64,000 bases of DNA, from contig CAVYBR010000004.1 of assembly GCA_963766765.1 (NCBI GenBank), forward strand, positions 248,001 through 312,000, given 5' to 3'. Origin of the DNA: JACCQS01 sp963766765 (lineage in GTDB: Bacteria; Actinomycetota; Actinomycetes; Mycobacteriales; Geodermatophilaceae). Shown piece by piece: positions 8,132 to 17,169 of the stretch. How positions within the stretch are numbered: position 1 is the first letter of the stretch; each line of letters opens with the position of its first letter. The translations under genes were made by a program, and so were the position numbers. The notes under the pieces were generated by a model, which was not told where the DNA came from, searched no databases, and saw only the letters and a program-made list of their open reading frames with translations.

Positions 8132-9106
8132 GTGCGCGTCGTGGTCCTGGCAGGCGGAGTCGGCGGTGCCCGCTTCCTCCTTGGTCTCCGAGCTGTGCTG
8201 GAATCCGAAGGCGCCCACCAGGCTTCGGCCTCTGCGCACGAGATCCGCGTCATCGTGAACACCGGAGATGACCTCACAGTTCACGGTTTGCGGGTGTGCC
8301 CGGACCTCGACACCGTGATGTATACATTGGGTAACGGTATTGACACGGAGCGTGGTTGGGGCCGTCAGGAGGAGACCTGGCACGCCAAGGACGAGCTCGC
8401 CGCCTACGGCGCAGAGCCTGCTTGGTTCGGCCTGGGCGACCGCGACATAGCGACCCATCTCATCCGAACCCGGATGCTGGATGCCGGTTACCCGCTCTCG
8501 CAGGTGACCGCAGCGCTCTGCGAACGGTGGCAGCCCGGCGCCACGTTACTGCCGATGAGTGACGAGCGGGTCGAGACCCATGTGGTGTGCCAGATCGACG
8601 GTGTACGGCGGGTCGTGCATTTCCAGGAGTGGTGGATCGCCCACCACGCCAAGCCACCGGTCGAGGAGTTCGTCTTCGTCGGCCTGGACGCGGCGGGCCC
8701 CGGCCCAGGGGTGATCTCGGCCATCGCCGAGGCCGACGCAGTGCTGCTCGCCCCGAGCAATCCGGTGGTCAGCATCGGCCCGATTCTGGCTCTCCCCGGA
8801 ATCCGTGCGGCCCTGCAGGAGGGGCCGGCGCGAGTCGTGGGCATCTCCCCGATCATCGATGGCTCTGTCATTCGCGGTATGGCTGATCGCTGCCTTCCGG
8901 TGCTCGGCGTTCCGGTCACCGCAGAAGGGGTCGGCGAACATTACGGCTCGCGCAAGTCCGAAGGAATCCTCGACGGCTGGCTGATTCATGAGACTGAAAC
9001 CGCTGACATCCCAGGTGTCGAAGTTCGAGCAGTGCCCTTGCTCATGAGCAACCTCGACGCCACAGCCGCGATGGCCCGTGCCGCGCTTGATCTCTGCCGT
9101 GACTGA
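8132..9106 (+). CDS. fbiA: Coenzyme F420 biosynthesis transferase (CofD/FbiA)
   Basis: Transfers the phosphoenolpyruvyl/lactyl-phosphate unit from its GDP-activated donor to the deazaflavin Fo; in actinobacteria the product is dehydro-F420-0. 324 residues: LAGGVGGARFLLGLR at the N-terminus is the CofD nucleotide loop, followed by VNTGDDLTVHGLRVCPDLDTVMYTL (split here only for reading) and the conserved APSNPVVSIGPIL. I use GTG 8132 because the family starts at this strand; the preceding GGGGAAGG can serve as the ribosome site. Its stop overlaps the fbiB start, so the pair is coupled. Confidence 0.93.
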   Translation: MRVVVLAGGVGGARFLLGLRAVLESEGAHQASASAHEIRVIVNTGDDLTVHGLRVCPDLDTVMYTLGNGIDTERGWGRQEETWHAKDELAAYGAEPAWFGLGDRDIATHLIRTRMLDAGYPLSQVTAALCERWQPGATLLPMSDERVETHVVCQIDGVRRVVHFQEWWIAHHAKPPVEEFVFVGLDAAGPGPGVISAIAEADAVLLAPSNPVVSIGPILALPGIRAALQEGPARVVGISPIIDGSVIRGMADRCLPVLGVPVTAEGVGEHYGSRKSEGILDGWLIHETETADIPGVEVRAVPLLMSNLDATAAMARAALDLCRD

Positions 9107-10244
9107 CCCGCCGATCGTGCAGATCCTGCCGATCAACGGGCTGGGCGAGCTGCGGCCCGGCGACGATCTGGCCGGACTCCTCTGCCAAGCAGCGCCGTGG
9201 CTGCTCGACGACGACATTCTCGTCGTCACGTCCAAGGCCGTCTCGAAGGTGGAAGGTCGACTGGTCCCCGCTCCGACTGACCCGGCCGGGCGAGAACGCG
9301 CCCGCCAAGAGGCCGTCACTGCCGAGACAGCGCGCGTCGTGGCCGAGCGCGGAGCCACGCGGATCGTGGTGACCCGCCATGGGTGGGTCATGGCTGCCGC
9401 GGGCGTGGATGGCTCCAACACCGCCGCGGGAGAGCTGGCGCTGCTTCCTCTCGATCCGGACGCTTCGGCCCGTGCCCTTCGCGCGGCGATAGCCACGCGC
9501 GCCGGCGTGCAGGTCGCTGTGGTGATCAGCGACACGATGGGACGACCCTGGCGTCGCGGCGTCACCGACACCGCGATCGGTGTGGCTGGGATGGGTGCCG
9601 TTGCGGATCTGCGGGGAGTGCCCGACACCAGCGGAGTCCCGCTCGAAGTCACCGAGATCGCAGTTGCCGACGAGGTCGCCGCAGCCGCAGACCTGGTCAA
9701 GGGAAAGTTGTCGGGGGTACCCGCTGCCGTCATCCGCGGACTGCAACCGCTGCCCGACGACGGGCTGGGCTCGGCAGCGCTGCGGCGGCCGGTCGCCGAG
9801 GACATGTTCCCGTTGGGAACCCGCGACGTCGTACGCAGCCGCCGACCCGCGTCCGGGTTCGGGCCCGGCCCGATATCGCTCGCCATCGTTCGGGATTCCG
9901 TCGCAACTGCCCTGCGCGCCACCGGCGAGACCGGTGGCCTGCACTTGCTCCCCGACAACCCTTGGCGTACGAACGGCGCACGATCGGCCCCGCTGGAGGC
10001 CGTGCTCCTTCGTCAGGCAGCCGCCGTCGTCATCCCGGTGCTGGTCGACCGGGCCGACAGCGCACCGGACGAGGCGCTCATTCGACTGGGCATGGCGATA
10101 TCGGCGCTGTTGATCCAGTTGCACGCCGAAGGTCTTGCCGCGACGTGGCTCTCACCCGGCCAAGTCGGCGAGCTGCCGGCCGATCTTGGGCCAGCAGGCA
10201 GCCGGGCGCACGGGCTCGTTGTGATCGGTCAGAGCGAGCGGTAG
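9099..10244 (+). CDS. fbiB: F420-0:gamma-glutamyl ligase, bifunctional FbiB with shortened C-terminal domain
   Basis: Adds the glutamate tail to (dehydro-)F420-0. Residues 1-240 are the CofE ligase: LLDDDILVVTSKAVSKVEGRL, ISDTMGRPWRRGVTDTAIG and VKGKLSGVPAAVIRGL are all recognisable. The C-terminal part (about residues 245-381) corresponds to the FMN-binding nitroreductase-like domain that reduces dehydro-F420-0. It is only about 135 residues instead of roughly 200, and lacks the usual arginine-rich opening and middle section. GTG 9099 overlaps the fbiA stop by 8 nt and is preferred to ATG 9078. The 3' end overlaps the convergent glycosylase gene by 16 bp. Confidence 0.9.
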   Translation: MTDPPIVQILPINGLGELRPGDDLAGLLCQAAPWLLDDDILVVTSKAVSKVEGRLVPAPTDPAGRERARQEAVTAETARVVAERGATRIVVTRHGWVMAAAGVDGSNTAAGELALLPLDPDASARALRAAIATRAGVQVAVVISDTMGRPWRRGVTDTAIGVAGMGAVADLRGVPDTSGVPLEVTEIAVADEVAAAADLVKGKLSGVPAAVIRGLQPLPDDGLGSAALRRPVAEDMFPLGTRDVVRSRRPASGFGPGPISLAIVRDSVATALRATGETGGLHLLPDNPWRTNGARSAPLEAVLLRQAAAVVIPVLVDRADSAPDEALIRLGMAISALLIQLHAEGLAATWLSPGQVGELPADLGPAGSRAHGLVVIGQSER

Positions 10245-11131
10245 TTGCGGATCGGCGCACGCGGTCCTCGCCGGGCCGGGCGGGGCGCACCGCATTCGAT
10301 CAGGCGCACGACCCGTTGCCGTTGCGGGCGAAAGGGTTCCAGCAACTCGAGCATCCGGTCATCGTCGACCTTCACCCCGATCAAGGCCCAGCCAACGAGC
10401 GACGACGTGTGGTAGTCGCCTACCGAGACCGCGTCCGGATCTCCGGCGGCACGTTGCATGGTCTCGGCCGCTGTCCAGATTCCGACGCCTGGGACGACTT
10501 GCAGCCGTTTGGCCGCATCAGCACGCGACATCTCCACCCCGGCCTCCAGCCGGTCGGCAACCGTAGCCGCGGCGCGCAGGGTGCGCCGCCGTTGCCCGTC
10601 GAGCCCGATCCGGTGCCATTGCCAGTCGGTGAGTGCCAGCAGGGCCTCGGGTGTCGGTGGAACGCGCATCCGCTCGCCGGCCGGTCCGGGCGCCGGAGTG
10701 CCCGCCGCGAGAAGCAGGGCTCGCCACGCTAGGAAGGCCTCGGCGCTGGTGACCTTCTGCTCGATGACGGCTGCCACCAGACAGTCCCAAATCCGGTTGG
10801 TACGGCCGAGCCGGAGGCCTGGGAACCGGGAATCGAGCCGCACCACGATCGCATCGGTCGGCCTGAACTCCGATCGGTCATCGTCGGCACCCAGCCAACC
10901 CGGCACGGTGCCGATCACCCAATCGGCGCCCTGACCCCACGCGGCGGAGTGCACTCCCTCGCGATCCACCCGGATCGCCACGGTCGCTGGACCCTCGGGC
11001 GTCGTCGTGGTCCGCCACCAGACACCGTCCGGATCCCGTCGAAAGGACGGGTCGCGGCCACCGCGTCGCAGCGGGCCCAAAGTCCGCGCCACATCGACCG
11101 GCCAGCCCGGTCGCCACGTCGCTTCCCGCAC
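10229..11131 (-). CDS. DNA-3-methyladenine glycosylase family protein (HhH-GPD)
   Basis: A base-excision repair glycosylase of the AlkA type, 300 residues. The helix-hairpin-helix is RLQVVPGVGIWTAAETMQ and the catalytic aspartate follows in SVGDYHTSSLVGWAL. Upstream, RIWDCLVAAVIEQKVTSAEAF is the family's substrate-pocket helix. The N-terminal domain (about 1-110) is AlkA-like beta structure. Convergent with fbiB and 21 bp downstream of the SDR gene's stop side. Confidence 0.9.
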   Translation of the reverse strand: MREATWRPGWPVDVARTLGPLRRGGRDPSFRRDPDGVWWRTTTTPEGPATVAIRVDREGVHSAAWGQGADWVIGTVPGWLGADDDRSEFRPTDAIVVRLDSRFPGLRLGRTNRIWDCLVAAVIEQKVTSAEAFLAWRALLLAAGTPAPGPAGERMRVPPTPEALLALTDWQWHRIGLDGQRRRTLRAAATVADRLEAGVEMSRADAAKRLQVVPGVGIWTAAETMQRAAGDPDAVSVGDYHTSSLVGWALIGVKVDDDRMLELLEPFRPQRQRVVRLIECGAPRPARRGPRAPIRNYRSL

Positions 11132-11152
11132 GTCGGCCAGTCTGCGCCGCCG

Positions 11153-11923
11153 CTACTTCGGGGGCATCCGCAGCGCAGCGTCCATCCGTACCGTCTCGCC
11201 GTTGAGATAGGGGTGTTCCAGCAGGAACATCGCCAGGTTGGCGTAGTCGTCGGGCGTGCCGAGCCGCTTCGGGAATGGCACGCCAGCGGCCAGCCCCGCG
11301 CGGACGTCCTCCGGCAGGCCGGCCAGCATCGGAGTGTCGATGATGCCCGGCGCGATCGTGTTGACCCGCACGCCGATGCTGGCCAGGTCACGCGCTGCCG
11401 GGAGCGTCATGCCGACGACCCCGGCTTTCGAGGCCGCGTAGCCGATCTGACCGATCTGGCCGTCGAACGCGGCGATCGACGCGGTGGTGACGATGGCGCC
11501 CCGCTCACCCTGCCCGTCCTGCTCGTTGCCGGTCATCGCCGCCGCTACCAGGCGCAAGACGTTGAACGTCCCGATCAAGTTGATGCCGACGATCTTGCTG
11601 AACAGGTCGAGATCGTGTGGAGTTCCATCCCGGCTGAGTACTCGTGCTGCCCAGCCGACCCCGGCGCAACAGACGGCGGCACGCAGCTCCCTGCCCTTGC
11701 CGGCCGCTTCCGCCACGGCTGCGTGCACCTGCTCGCCGTCGGTCACGTCGGTTGTCACAAACGAGGTGGCGCCGCCGAGTTCGGCGACCAGGGCGGCCGC
11801 CTTGTCCTCCTGCAGGTCCAGGATCGTCACGGCCACGCCCTTCGCGGTCAATGCCCGAGTCGTGGCCTCGCCCAACCCGGATGCGCCGCCGGTGACGATG
11901 GCCGCGGTGTCGGCCAGCTGCAT
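11153..11923 (-). CDS. Short-chain dehydrogenase (3-hydroxyacyl-CoA dehydrogenase type 2-like)
   Basis: A 256-residue Rossmann oxidoreductase: NAD-binding TGGASGLGEA (residues 11-20), NNAG-equivalent CCAGVG, catalytic Ser in TTASIAAFDG and YxxxK as YAASKAG. The DGQIGQIGYAASKAG stretch and MRMPPK-like end resemble the HSD17B10-type beta-oxidation enzymes, so a role in fatty or branched-chain acyl-CoA oxidation is likely. That fits the acyl-CoA genes further right. It stands alone on the minus strand, 54 bp downstream of the manC start side. Confidence 0.88.
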   Translation of the reverse strand: MQLADTAAIVTGGASGLGEATTRALTAKGVAVTILDLQEDKAAALVAELGGATSFVTTDVTDGEQVHAAVAEAAGKGRELRAAVCCAGVGWAARVLSRDGTPHDLDLFSKIVGINLIGTFNVLRLVAAAMTGNEQDGQGERGAIVTTASIAAFDGQIGQIGYAASKAGVVGMTLPAARDLASIGVRVNTIAPGIIDTPMLAGLPEDVRAGLAAGVPFPKRLGTPDDYANLAMFLLEHPYLNGETVRMDAALRMPPK

Positions 11924-11977
11924 AGGTGCTCCTGTCTGCTTGAAATGCCTGCTCCGAATCGGACTCTATGTGGCAGC

Positions 11978-13090
11978 TCAGAGAACGACGTCGTGACCCT
12001 CGCGCTGGACCTGCTCGACCAGTGCTTTGACGTCCTGGGCCCGCTCCCGCGGACAGATGAGCAATGCGTCGGGAGTGTCGACGACAACGAGTCCAGCGAC
12101 TCCGAGCAGCGCCACCGTGCGGCCGGAGCCGGTCACGACGACGCAGTCGGCGGCGTCCCGGGACACGAGGGAGCCGCTGCCCACGTGAGCGTGCCCGTCG
12201 GCGTTCGTCGCGACCAAGGTGCCCAGGGTGTCCCAGTCGCCGACGTCGGCCCAGCCGAACTCCGCGGGCACAGTCGCGACGACCCCGCGCCCCGCGGCCG
12301 GCTGCATCAGTCCATGATCGATGCTGACCTTCGGCAGCTTGGCCCAAGCCTGCTCGATCTCCTCCTGCGCTGCGCGCCCCCACAGAGGTGCGAGGGCGAG
12401 CACGCCGGCATGCAGGTCGGGAAGATCGATGGCCAACTGCTCGAGGAAGGTGTCCACCCGCCAGCAGAACATCCCGGCATTCCAGAGGTAGTCCCCCGAG
12501 ACCAGATAGCGCTCAGCGGTCTCGGTGTCCGGCTTCTCCCGGAATTCGGCCACTGCTCTGGCGCCGTGGATCGGTAAGGGCTCGCCGAGGCGGAGGTAGC
12601 CGTACCCGGTCTCCGCGCGCTCGGGCCGGATGCCGATGGTGACCAGCTTGCCGCTGTCAGCGACGTCGATCGCGATCCGCAGTGCCGATTGGAAGGCCTC
12701 GAGGTCACCCACAAGTTGGTCGGCATGGCAGGAGATCATCACCGCGGTTGGATCTCGCTGGTGGATCAGAGCCGCGGCCAGGGCGATGGCCGGACCGGAC
12801 TCTCGAGGGAACGGTTCGGCGATCAGATTCGCGGCCGCAAGGTCGGGGAGTTGATCGGCGACCGAGGCCGCATGCTTGGCACCGGTCACCACGAGCACTC
12901 GATCGATGGCGACGATCGGGGCGAACCGGTCGACGGTGGCTTGCAACAGACTGCGATCGTCGTGGCTCGACAGGGTGTGTAGGAACTTCGGCGCTCCGGC
13001 GCGCGAGAGTGGCCACAGCCGCAGTCCGCTCCCGCCGGCTGGGATCACGCCGTACACCCGGCGAAGCGGCTCGTTCCCGGCGGTGCTCAC
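11978..13090 (-). CDS. manC: Mannose-1-phosphate guanylyltransferase
   Basis: Makes GDP-mannose from mannose-1-phosphate and GTP. 370 residues with GVIPAGGSGLRLWPLSRAGAPKFL (the pyrophosphorylase loop, spanning about 14-37), the donor-site EFREKPD and YLWNAGMFCWR, and FGWADVGDWDTLG near the C-terminus. The GTG at 13090 is preceded at 6 nt by TAGGCT, so a leaderless message is likely. Together with manA and manB it completes the GDP-mannose pathway in this window. Confidence 0.92.
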   Translation of the reverse strand: MSTAGNEPLRRVYGVIPAGGSGLRLWPLSRAGAPKFLHTLSSHDDRSLLQATVDRFAPIVAIDRVLVVTGAKHAASVADQLPDLAAANLIAEPFPRESGPAIALAAALIHQRDPTAVMISCHADQLVGDLEAFQSALRIAIDVADSGKLVTIGIRPERAETGYGYLRLGEPLPIHGARAVAEFREKPDTETAERYLVSGDYLWNAGMFCWRVDTFLEQLAIDLPDLHAGVLALAPLWGRAAQEEIEQAWAKLPKVSIDHGLMQPAAGRGVVATVPAEFGWADVGDWDTLGTLVATNADGHAHVGSGSLVSRDAADCVVVTGSGRTVALLGVAGLVVVDTPDALLICPRERAQDVKALVEQVQREGHDVVL

Positions 13091-13096
13091 CCGGCC

Positions 13097-13102
13097 AGCC
13101 TA
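13097..13102 (-). promoter_or_regulatory. Probable -10 box for manC
   Basis: TAGGCT on the minus strand 6 nt before GTG 13090, leaderless spacing. Confidence 0.4.
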
Positions 13103-13209
13103 GGGAGCCGGGCGAGCACCATCGTGCACGGCATCGGGCCATCGCTCGGTCGGGCAGCGCGGACTCGCCCGCGACCCGTGGGTCGAGTGAGCCGGCGTCC
13201 GCGCGCAGG

Positions 13210-13215
13210 TACATT
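13210..13215 (+). promoter_or_regulatory. Probable -10 box for the LCP gene
   Basis: TACATT 6 nt before GTG 13222. It supports this start instead of the much longer open frame from 12682, which overlaps manC. Confidence 0.45.
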
Positions 13216-13221
13216 CGACAG

Positions 13222-14769
13222 GTGACTGACGGGTACGAGGGCGACCGCCGTCTGCCTCCTCATCTGGACCCGCGGGTCGGCCGGGACTCAGGGCGGGCCA
13301 CGTCTGCTGGGCCGCGCGAGCAGCGTGCGCCACGCTCCTCGAACCGACCGGCAAAGTCCGGTCGCCAACGCCGGTCAGGCTTGTTCGTCGGTGCTCGGAT
13401 CGTGGCTGGGCTGCTCTCTCTCAGCCTGCTGGGCGTCAGCGGCTGGGGCTGGTATCTGACTCAGGTCGCCGAACAGAACCTGTTGCGCCAGGACGTCATT
13501 CCCACCGACGGAAACAGCAACGCCGGCGGCGGCGACCCCGACGCGATGAACATCCTGATCGTCGGCAACGACAACCGGACCAATCTGAGCGCTGAACAAC
13601 TCGCCCAACTTGGGGTCAGCCTCGAGCCCGGCATGAACACCGACACGATGATCTTGTTGCACGTACCGGCCGACGGCACTCGCGCATCCTTCGTGTCCTT
13701 CCCCCGGGACTCCTACGTCGACATCCCCGGCCATGGCACGCACAAGCTGAACGCCGCCTTCGCGTTGGGTTACAACGAGGACGCGCCCTCCGGCAGCACG
13801 GACGAGCAGCGGGCTGCCTACGGCGCCACGAAGCTAATCCAGACGATCAGTTCGATCAGTGGTTTGGCGATCGACCATTACGTGTCCATCGACCTGTTCG
13901 GCTTCGTGCTACTCACCGACATCGTGGGGGGCGTACCGGTCAACCTCTGTGAGGCCCAACAGGAACGCAAGTCCGGTATCAACCTGCCAGCCGGACCGCA
14001 GACCATCAGCGGGCCGCAGGCACTGGCCTTTGTCCGGCAACGCGACGGGTTGCCGCGTGGCGACCTGGACCGCATCGTGCGCCAGCAGGTGTTCATGGCC
14101 GGCATGGTCAGCAAACTCCTGTCCCAAGAGGTGTTCTTCGACCTGGGCCTGCAGCGTCAACTGGTGGAGGCGGCCTCCCAAGCGCTGACCGTGGACACCA
14201 ACCTCGACCTCTTCGGCCTGGCCGAACAGATGCAGGCAGTCACGGCCGGGACCGTCAACTTCCAGACGATGCCCAACCTGGGCACCGGTACCGAGGACGG
14301 GCTGTCCATCGTCGTACCCGAGAGTCGCGAGGTGCTCTACGACTTCTTCGCCAACTTGACGGCTGAGCCAGCCGACGGGTCGCCGGCGGCCGCGCCGGAA
14401 CTCGTCGATCCCAGCGACGTCAGCGTCGCGGTGTTCAACGGGTCGGGGACCACGGGGATTGCCGCGCAAACCCAGACCGAGTTGGAGGGCGCTGGTTTCG
14501 TCGTGGTCTCCACCGGAAACGCCGACAGCAGCGACTACTCCCAGACCGAGATCCGGTACGCCGAAGGCATGGAGAGCGAAGCCGCCACGCTGGCCGCCTC
14601 CATTCCTGGTGCGGCCGTACGCGCCGATCCGACGGTGGAGGGGGACGAGATCCAACTCGTGCTCGGTTCGGACTTCAACGGCGTCGGTGCGGCGGTCGAC
14701 CCTGCTGACGATGCTCCGGGGGATGCGGACGTCCCACGCACGGCCGCCGACACCGGGTGCGTCAACTGA
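13222..14769 (+). CDS. LCP family cell-wall ligase with LytR C-terminal domain
   Basis: LytR-CpsA-Psr proteins attach polymers such as arabinogalactan to peptidoglycan at the outer face of the membrane. 515 residues: a cytoplasmic Arg-rich head (1-52), one transmembrane helix (about 55-78), the LCP catalytic domain (about 107-300) with NTDTMILLHV, SFPRDSYVDIPG and the arginine-rich FVRQRDGLPRGDLDRIVRQQ, then a LytR_C domain (about 403-490, VSVAVFNGSGTTGIA). GTG 13222 has a -10 box 6 nt upstream. The stop overlaps the next gene by 13 nt. It resembles Rv3267 in position and architecture. Confidence 0.93.
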   Translation: MTDGYEGDRRLPPHLDPRVGRDSGRATSAGPREQRAPRSSNRPAKSGRQRRSGLFVGARIVAGLLSLSLLGVSGWGWYLTQVAEQNLLRQDVIPTDGNSNAGGGDPDAMNILIVGNDNRTNLSAEQLAQLGVSLEPGMNTDTMILLHVPADGTRASFVSFPRDSYVDIPGHGTHKLNAAFALGYNEDAPSGSTDEQRAAYGATKLIQTISSISGLAIDHYVSIDLFGFVLLTDIVGGVPVNLCEAQQERKSGINLPAGPQTISGPQALAFVRQRDGLPRGDLDRIVRQQVFMAGMVSKLLSQEVFFDLGLQRQLVEAASQALTVDTNLDLFGLAEQMQAVTAGTVNFQTMPNLGTGTEDGLSIVVPESREVLYDFFANLTAEPADGSPAAAPELVDPSDVSVAVFNGSGTTGIAAQTQTELEGAGFVVVSTGNADSSDYSQTEIRYAEGMESEAATLAASIPGAAVRADPTVEGDEIQLVLGSDFNGVGAAVDPADDAPGDADVPRTAADTGCVN

Positions 14770-15539
14770 GCATCCCCCTCCTGTTCGATCGGGCACTGCT
14801 CCGCGACCCCGCGGGTCCATTCCTCACCTACTACGACGATGCCAGCGGTGAACGAACCGAAGTCTCGGCCACGACATTGGGCAACTGGGTGGCCAAGACC
14901 GCAAACTTCCTCACCGATGGTCTCGGCCTCAACGGTGGAGCCCGGATCGCCGTCCTGCTTCCCCCGCACTGGCAGACCGCCGGAATCCTGTTGGGCGCGT
15001 GGAGTGCCGGGCACGAGGTGCTGCTCGACTTTCCAGACAGCACTGCCGCACCCGGACCCGATGCGATGTTCTGCACCGAGGCCAGTCTCGACGATTTCGA
15101 CGGCGTGGACTGCGAGATGGTGGGCGTGAGCCTGGACGCGTGGGGGCGAGCCATGTCTGGCCAGCGACCCGGCGTCACCGACTACGCGCAGGAGATCGGT
15201 GTCCACGGTGATCACTTCCGGGCCTCGCCTCCGGTCAACCCAGCTGCGCCGGCGCTGACCGCGGGCAGCCTGACACTCACTCAGGCAACGCTTGCCGGCG
15301 CTGCGCAGGAGTTCGCGGACCGAGCCGGCATGTCCGAGGGTGACCGCATCATGGTCAGCCGAGACGCGGCAGTTGCCGCCGGTCCGCTGTCGTGGTTGCT
15401 CGCACCGCTGGCCGCAGGCACCAGCGTGGTCCTCGTGACCGATGTCGGCTCGGAGCGTCTCCCGGCCCGTGCCTCAGCGGAGCTGGTCACGGCTACGCTC
15501 GGATTCGCGCTCCCCGGGATCCCCGTTCTCGGTGGTTAG
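14757..15539 (+). CDS. TIGR03089 family protein
   Basis: A 260-residue actinobacterial protein distantly like the N-terminal half of AMP-binding (acyl-CoA synthetase) enzymes: LTYYDDASGERTEVSATTLGNWVAKTAN, GARIAVLLPPHW and ILLGAWSAGHEVLLDFP match the family pattern. The adenylation signature and C-terminal lid of true synthetases are absent, so it is probably not a complete ligase. Starts at GTG 14757 inside the LCP gene, as in mycobacteria where the two are adjacent. Confidence 0.85.
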   Translation: MRQLSIPLLFDRALLRDPAGPFLTYYDDASGERTEVSATTLGNWVAKTANFLTDGLGLNGGARIAVLLPPHWQTAGILLGAWSAGHEVLLDFPDSTAAPGPDAMFCTEASLDDFDGVDCEMVGVSLDAWGRAMSGQRPGVTDYAQEIGVHGDHFRASPPVNPAAPALTAGSLTLTQATLAGAAQEFADRAGMSEGDRIMVSRDAAVAAGPLSWLLAPLAAGTSVVLVTDVGSERLPARASAELVTATLGFALPGIPVLGG

Positions 15540-15565
15540 CCGATTGAACTTCGAGGTGGGGTGAC

Positions 15566-16351
15566 ATGGACAAGGTCATGGCCAGCGCCGCAGATGCGGT
15601 CGCAGACGTTGCGTCCGGGGCAAGTCTGGCGGTCGGCGGTTTCGGTCTGTGCGGCGTGCCGATCTCATTGATCAACGCCCTGTACGAGCAAGGAGCCACC
15701 GACCTCGAGACGTACTCGAACAATTGCGGTGTGGACGGCTGGGGGCTGGGCGTCCTCCTCGCACACCACCGGATTCGCCGTACGGTCAGCTCGTATGTCG
15801 GCGAGAACAAGGAGTTCGCCCGGCAGTTCCTCAGCGGCGAGCTCGAGGTGGAACTCACCCCGCAGGGCACGCTGGCCGAGCGCCTGCGCGCCGGCGGGTG
15901 CGGCATCCCGGCATTCTTCACTCCCAGCGGCGTTGGCACCCAGATCGCCGACGGCGGCGTGCCGATGCGATACAACGCGGACGGCACCGTGGCGGTGCAC
16001 AGCCAGCCCCGTGAGGTCAGGGAGTTCGACGGCCAGATGTACACGATGGAACGGGCGTTGATCGCCGACTACGGGCTGGTCCGGGCATGGAAGGGCGACC
16101 GGCACGGAAACCTGGTCTATCGGGAGTCGGCCGGCAACTTCAACAATCTCTGCGCCATGTCCGGGCGGGTGACCATCGCCGAGGTCGAGGAACTGGTCGA
16201 CCCCGGAGAGATCAAGCCGGAGTCGGTGCACACCCCGGGCGTGTTCGTCCAACGGGTGGTTCAGGTCAGCGCCGAGGACAAACGCATCGAGCGACGAACA
16301 GTCCGACCCCGGCCGGGCGCTGCCGGCCTGGTCGAGGCAGGGGCGGCCTGA
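15566..16351 (+). CDS. scoA: CoA transferase subunit A (3-oxoacid/succinyl-CoA type)
   Basis: Alpha subunit of a heteromeric CoA transferase that moves CoA between succinyl-CoA and a 3-oxoacid such as acetoacetate. 261 residues with LAVGGFGLCGVPISLINAL (the CoA-site Gly-rich loop, residues 14-32), NNCGVDGWGLGVLL and GCGIPAFFTPSGVGTQIADG. GAGGTGGGG just upstream of ATG 15566 is a clear ribosome site. The TGA overlaps the subunit B ATG (TGATG), so the two are translated together. Confidence 0.93.
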   Translation: MDKVMASAADAVADVASGASLAVGGFGLCGVPISLINALYEQGATDLETYSNNCGVDGWGLGVLLAHHRIRRTVSSYVGENKEFARQFLSGELEVELTPQGTLAERLRAGGCGIPAFFTPSGVGTQIADGGVPMRYNADGTVAVHSQPREVREFDGQMYTMERALIADYGLVRAWKGDRHGNLVYRESAGNFNNLCAMSGRVTIAEVEELVDPGEIKPESVHTPGVFVQRVVQVSAEDKRIERRTVRPRPGAAGLVEAGAA

Positions 16352-17022
16352 TGGCCCTGTCGCGCACCGAACTAGCCGCTCGGGTCGCCGCGGACCTCGA
16401 GGACGGGCAGTACGTGAATCTCGGAATCGGCATGCCGACGCTGGTGCCCAATTACATCCCCGATGGCGTGCATGTCGTACTGCAGAGCGAGAACGGGATC
16501 CTCGGGGTCGGTCCGTACCCGTACGAGGGCGACGAGGACCCGGACCTGATCAACGCCGGCAAGGAAACCGTCACCCTCCTCCCGGGCGCCGCGTTCTTCG
16601 ACTCGGCGCTGAGCTTCGGGATGATCCGCGGCGGTCACATCGACGTCGCGATCCTCGGGGCCATGCAGGTCAGCCGCACCGGTGATCTGTCCAACTGGAT
16701 GATCCCGGGCAAGATGGTCAAGGGCATGGGCGGCGCAATGGATCTCGTCCACGGTGCCAAGCGGGTGATCGTGATGATGGAACACGTTGCGCGCGACGGA
16801 TCTCCGAAGATCCTCAACGAGTGCGATCTGCCCTACACCGGGCGCGGCTGCGTCGACCGGATCATCACTGATCTCGCCGTCCTGGATGTCACCGACGAAG
16901 GTCTCGTCCTGCGGGAGACCGCGCCGGGCGTCAGTGCCGATGACGTCGTGAAGGCGACCGAGGCGGATCTGATCGTGGTGGGAACTCCGCCGACGATGGT
17001 CATCCCCACCGGCGCGGGCTAA
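16351..17022 (+). CDS. scoB: CoA transferase subunit B (3-oxoacid/succinyl-CoA type)
   Basis: Beta subunit carrying the catalytic glutamate, seen in LQSENGILGVGP. 223 residues; other conserved stretches are YVNLGIGMPTLVPNYIP, HIDVAILGAMQV and GKMVKGMGGAMDLV. The start ATG overlaps the subunit A stop by one base. With the acyl-CoA dehydrogenase and SDR nearby it indicates ketone-body or fatty-acid-derived 3-oxoacid use. Two palindromic repeats follow the stop. Confidence 0.93.
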   Translation: MALSRTELAARVAADLEDGQYVNLGIGMPTLVPNYIPDGVHVVLQSENGILGVGPYPYEGDEDPDLINAGKETVTLLPGAAFFDSALSFGMIRGGHIDVAILGAMQVSRTGDLSNWMIPGKMVKGMGGAMDLVHGAKRVIVMMEHVARDGSPKILNECDLPYTGRGCVDRIITDLAVLDVTDEGLVLRETAPGVSADDVVKATEADLIVVGTPPTMVIPTGAG

Positions 17023-17049
17023 CCCGCCGGCGGTTCGCTGCCCGACTTC

Positions 17050-17117
17050 TGGCGATTTCCACGGAAACCGCCACGGTCGGGAGTGCCGAATCCTGGCGGT
17101 TTCCACGGAAACCGCCA
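17050..17117. repeat. Pair of 24-bp palindromes (copies A and B)
   Basis: Copy A 17050-17073 and copy B 17094-17117, centre-to-centre 44 bp. Each is an 11-bp arm TGGCGGTTTCC, a 2-bp centre, and the reverse complement of the arm; copy A has one mismatch (GGCGATTTCC). They lie between the CoA-transferase stop and the DUF559 start. Confidence 0.9.
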
Positions 17118-17169
17118 CGTCCGTGGATAGCCGCGGCCGGGGCGGTCGAGTCCGGGCCAGTATTTCCCG

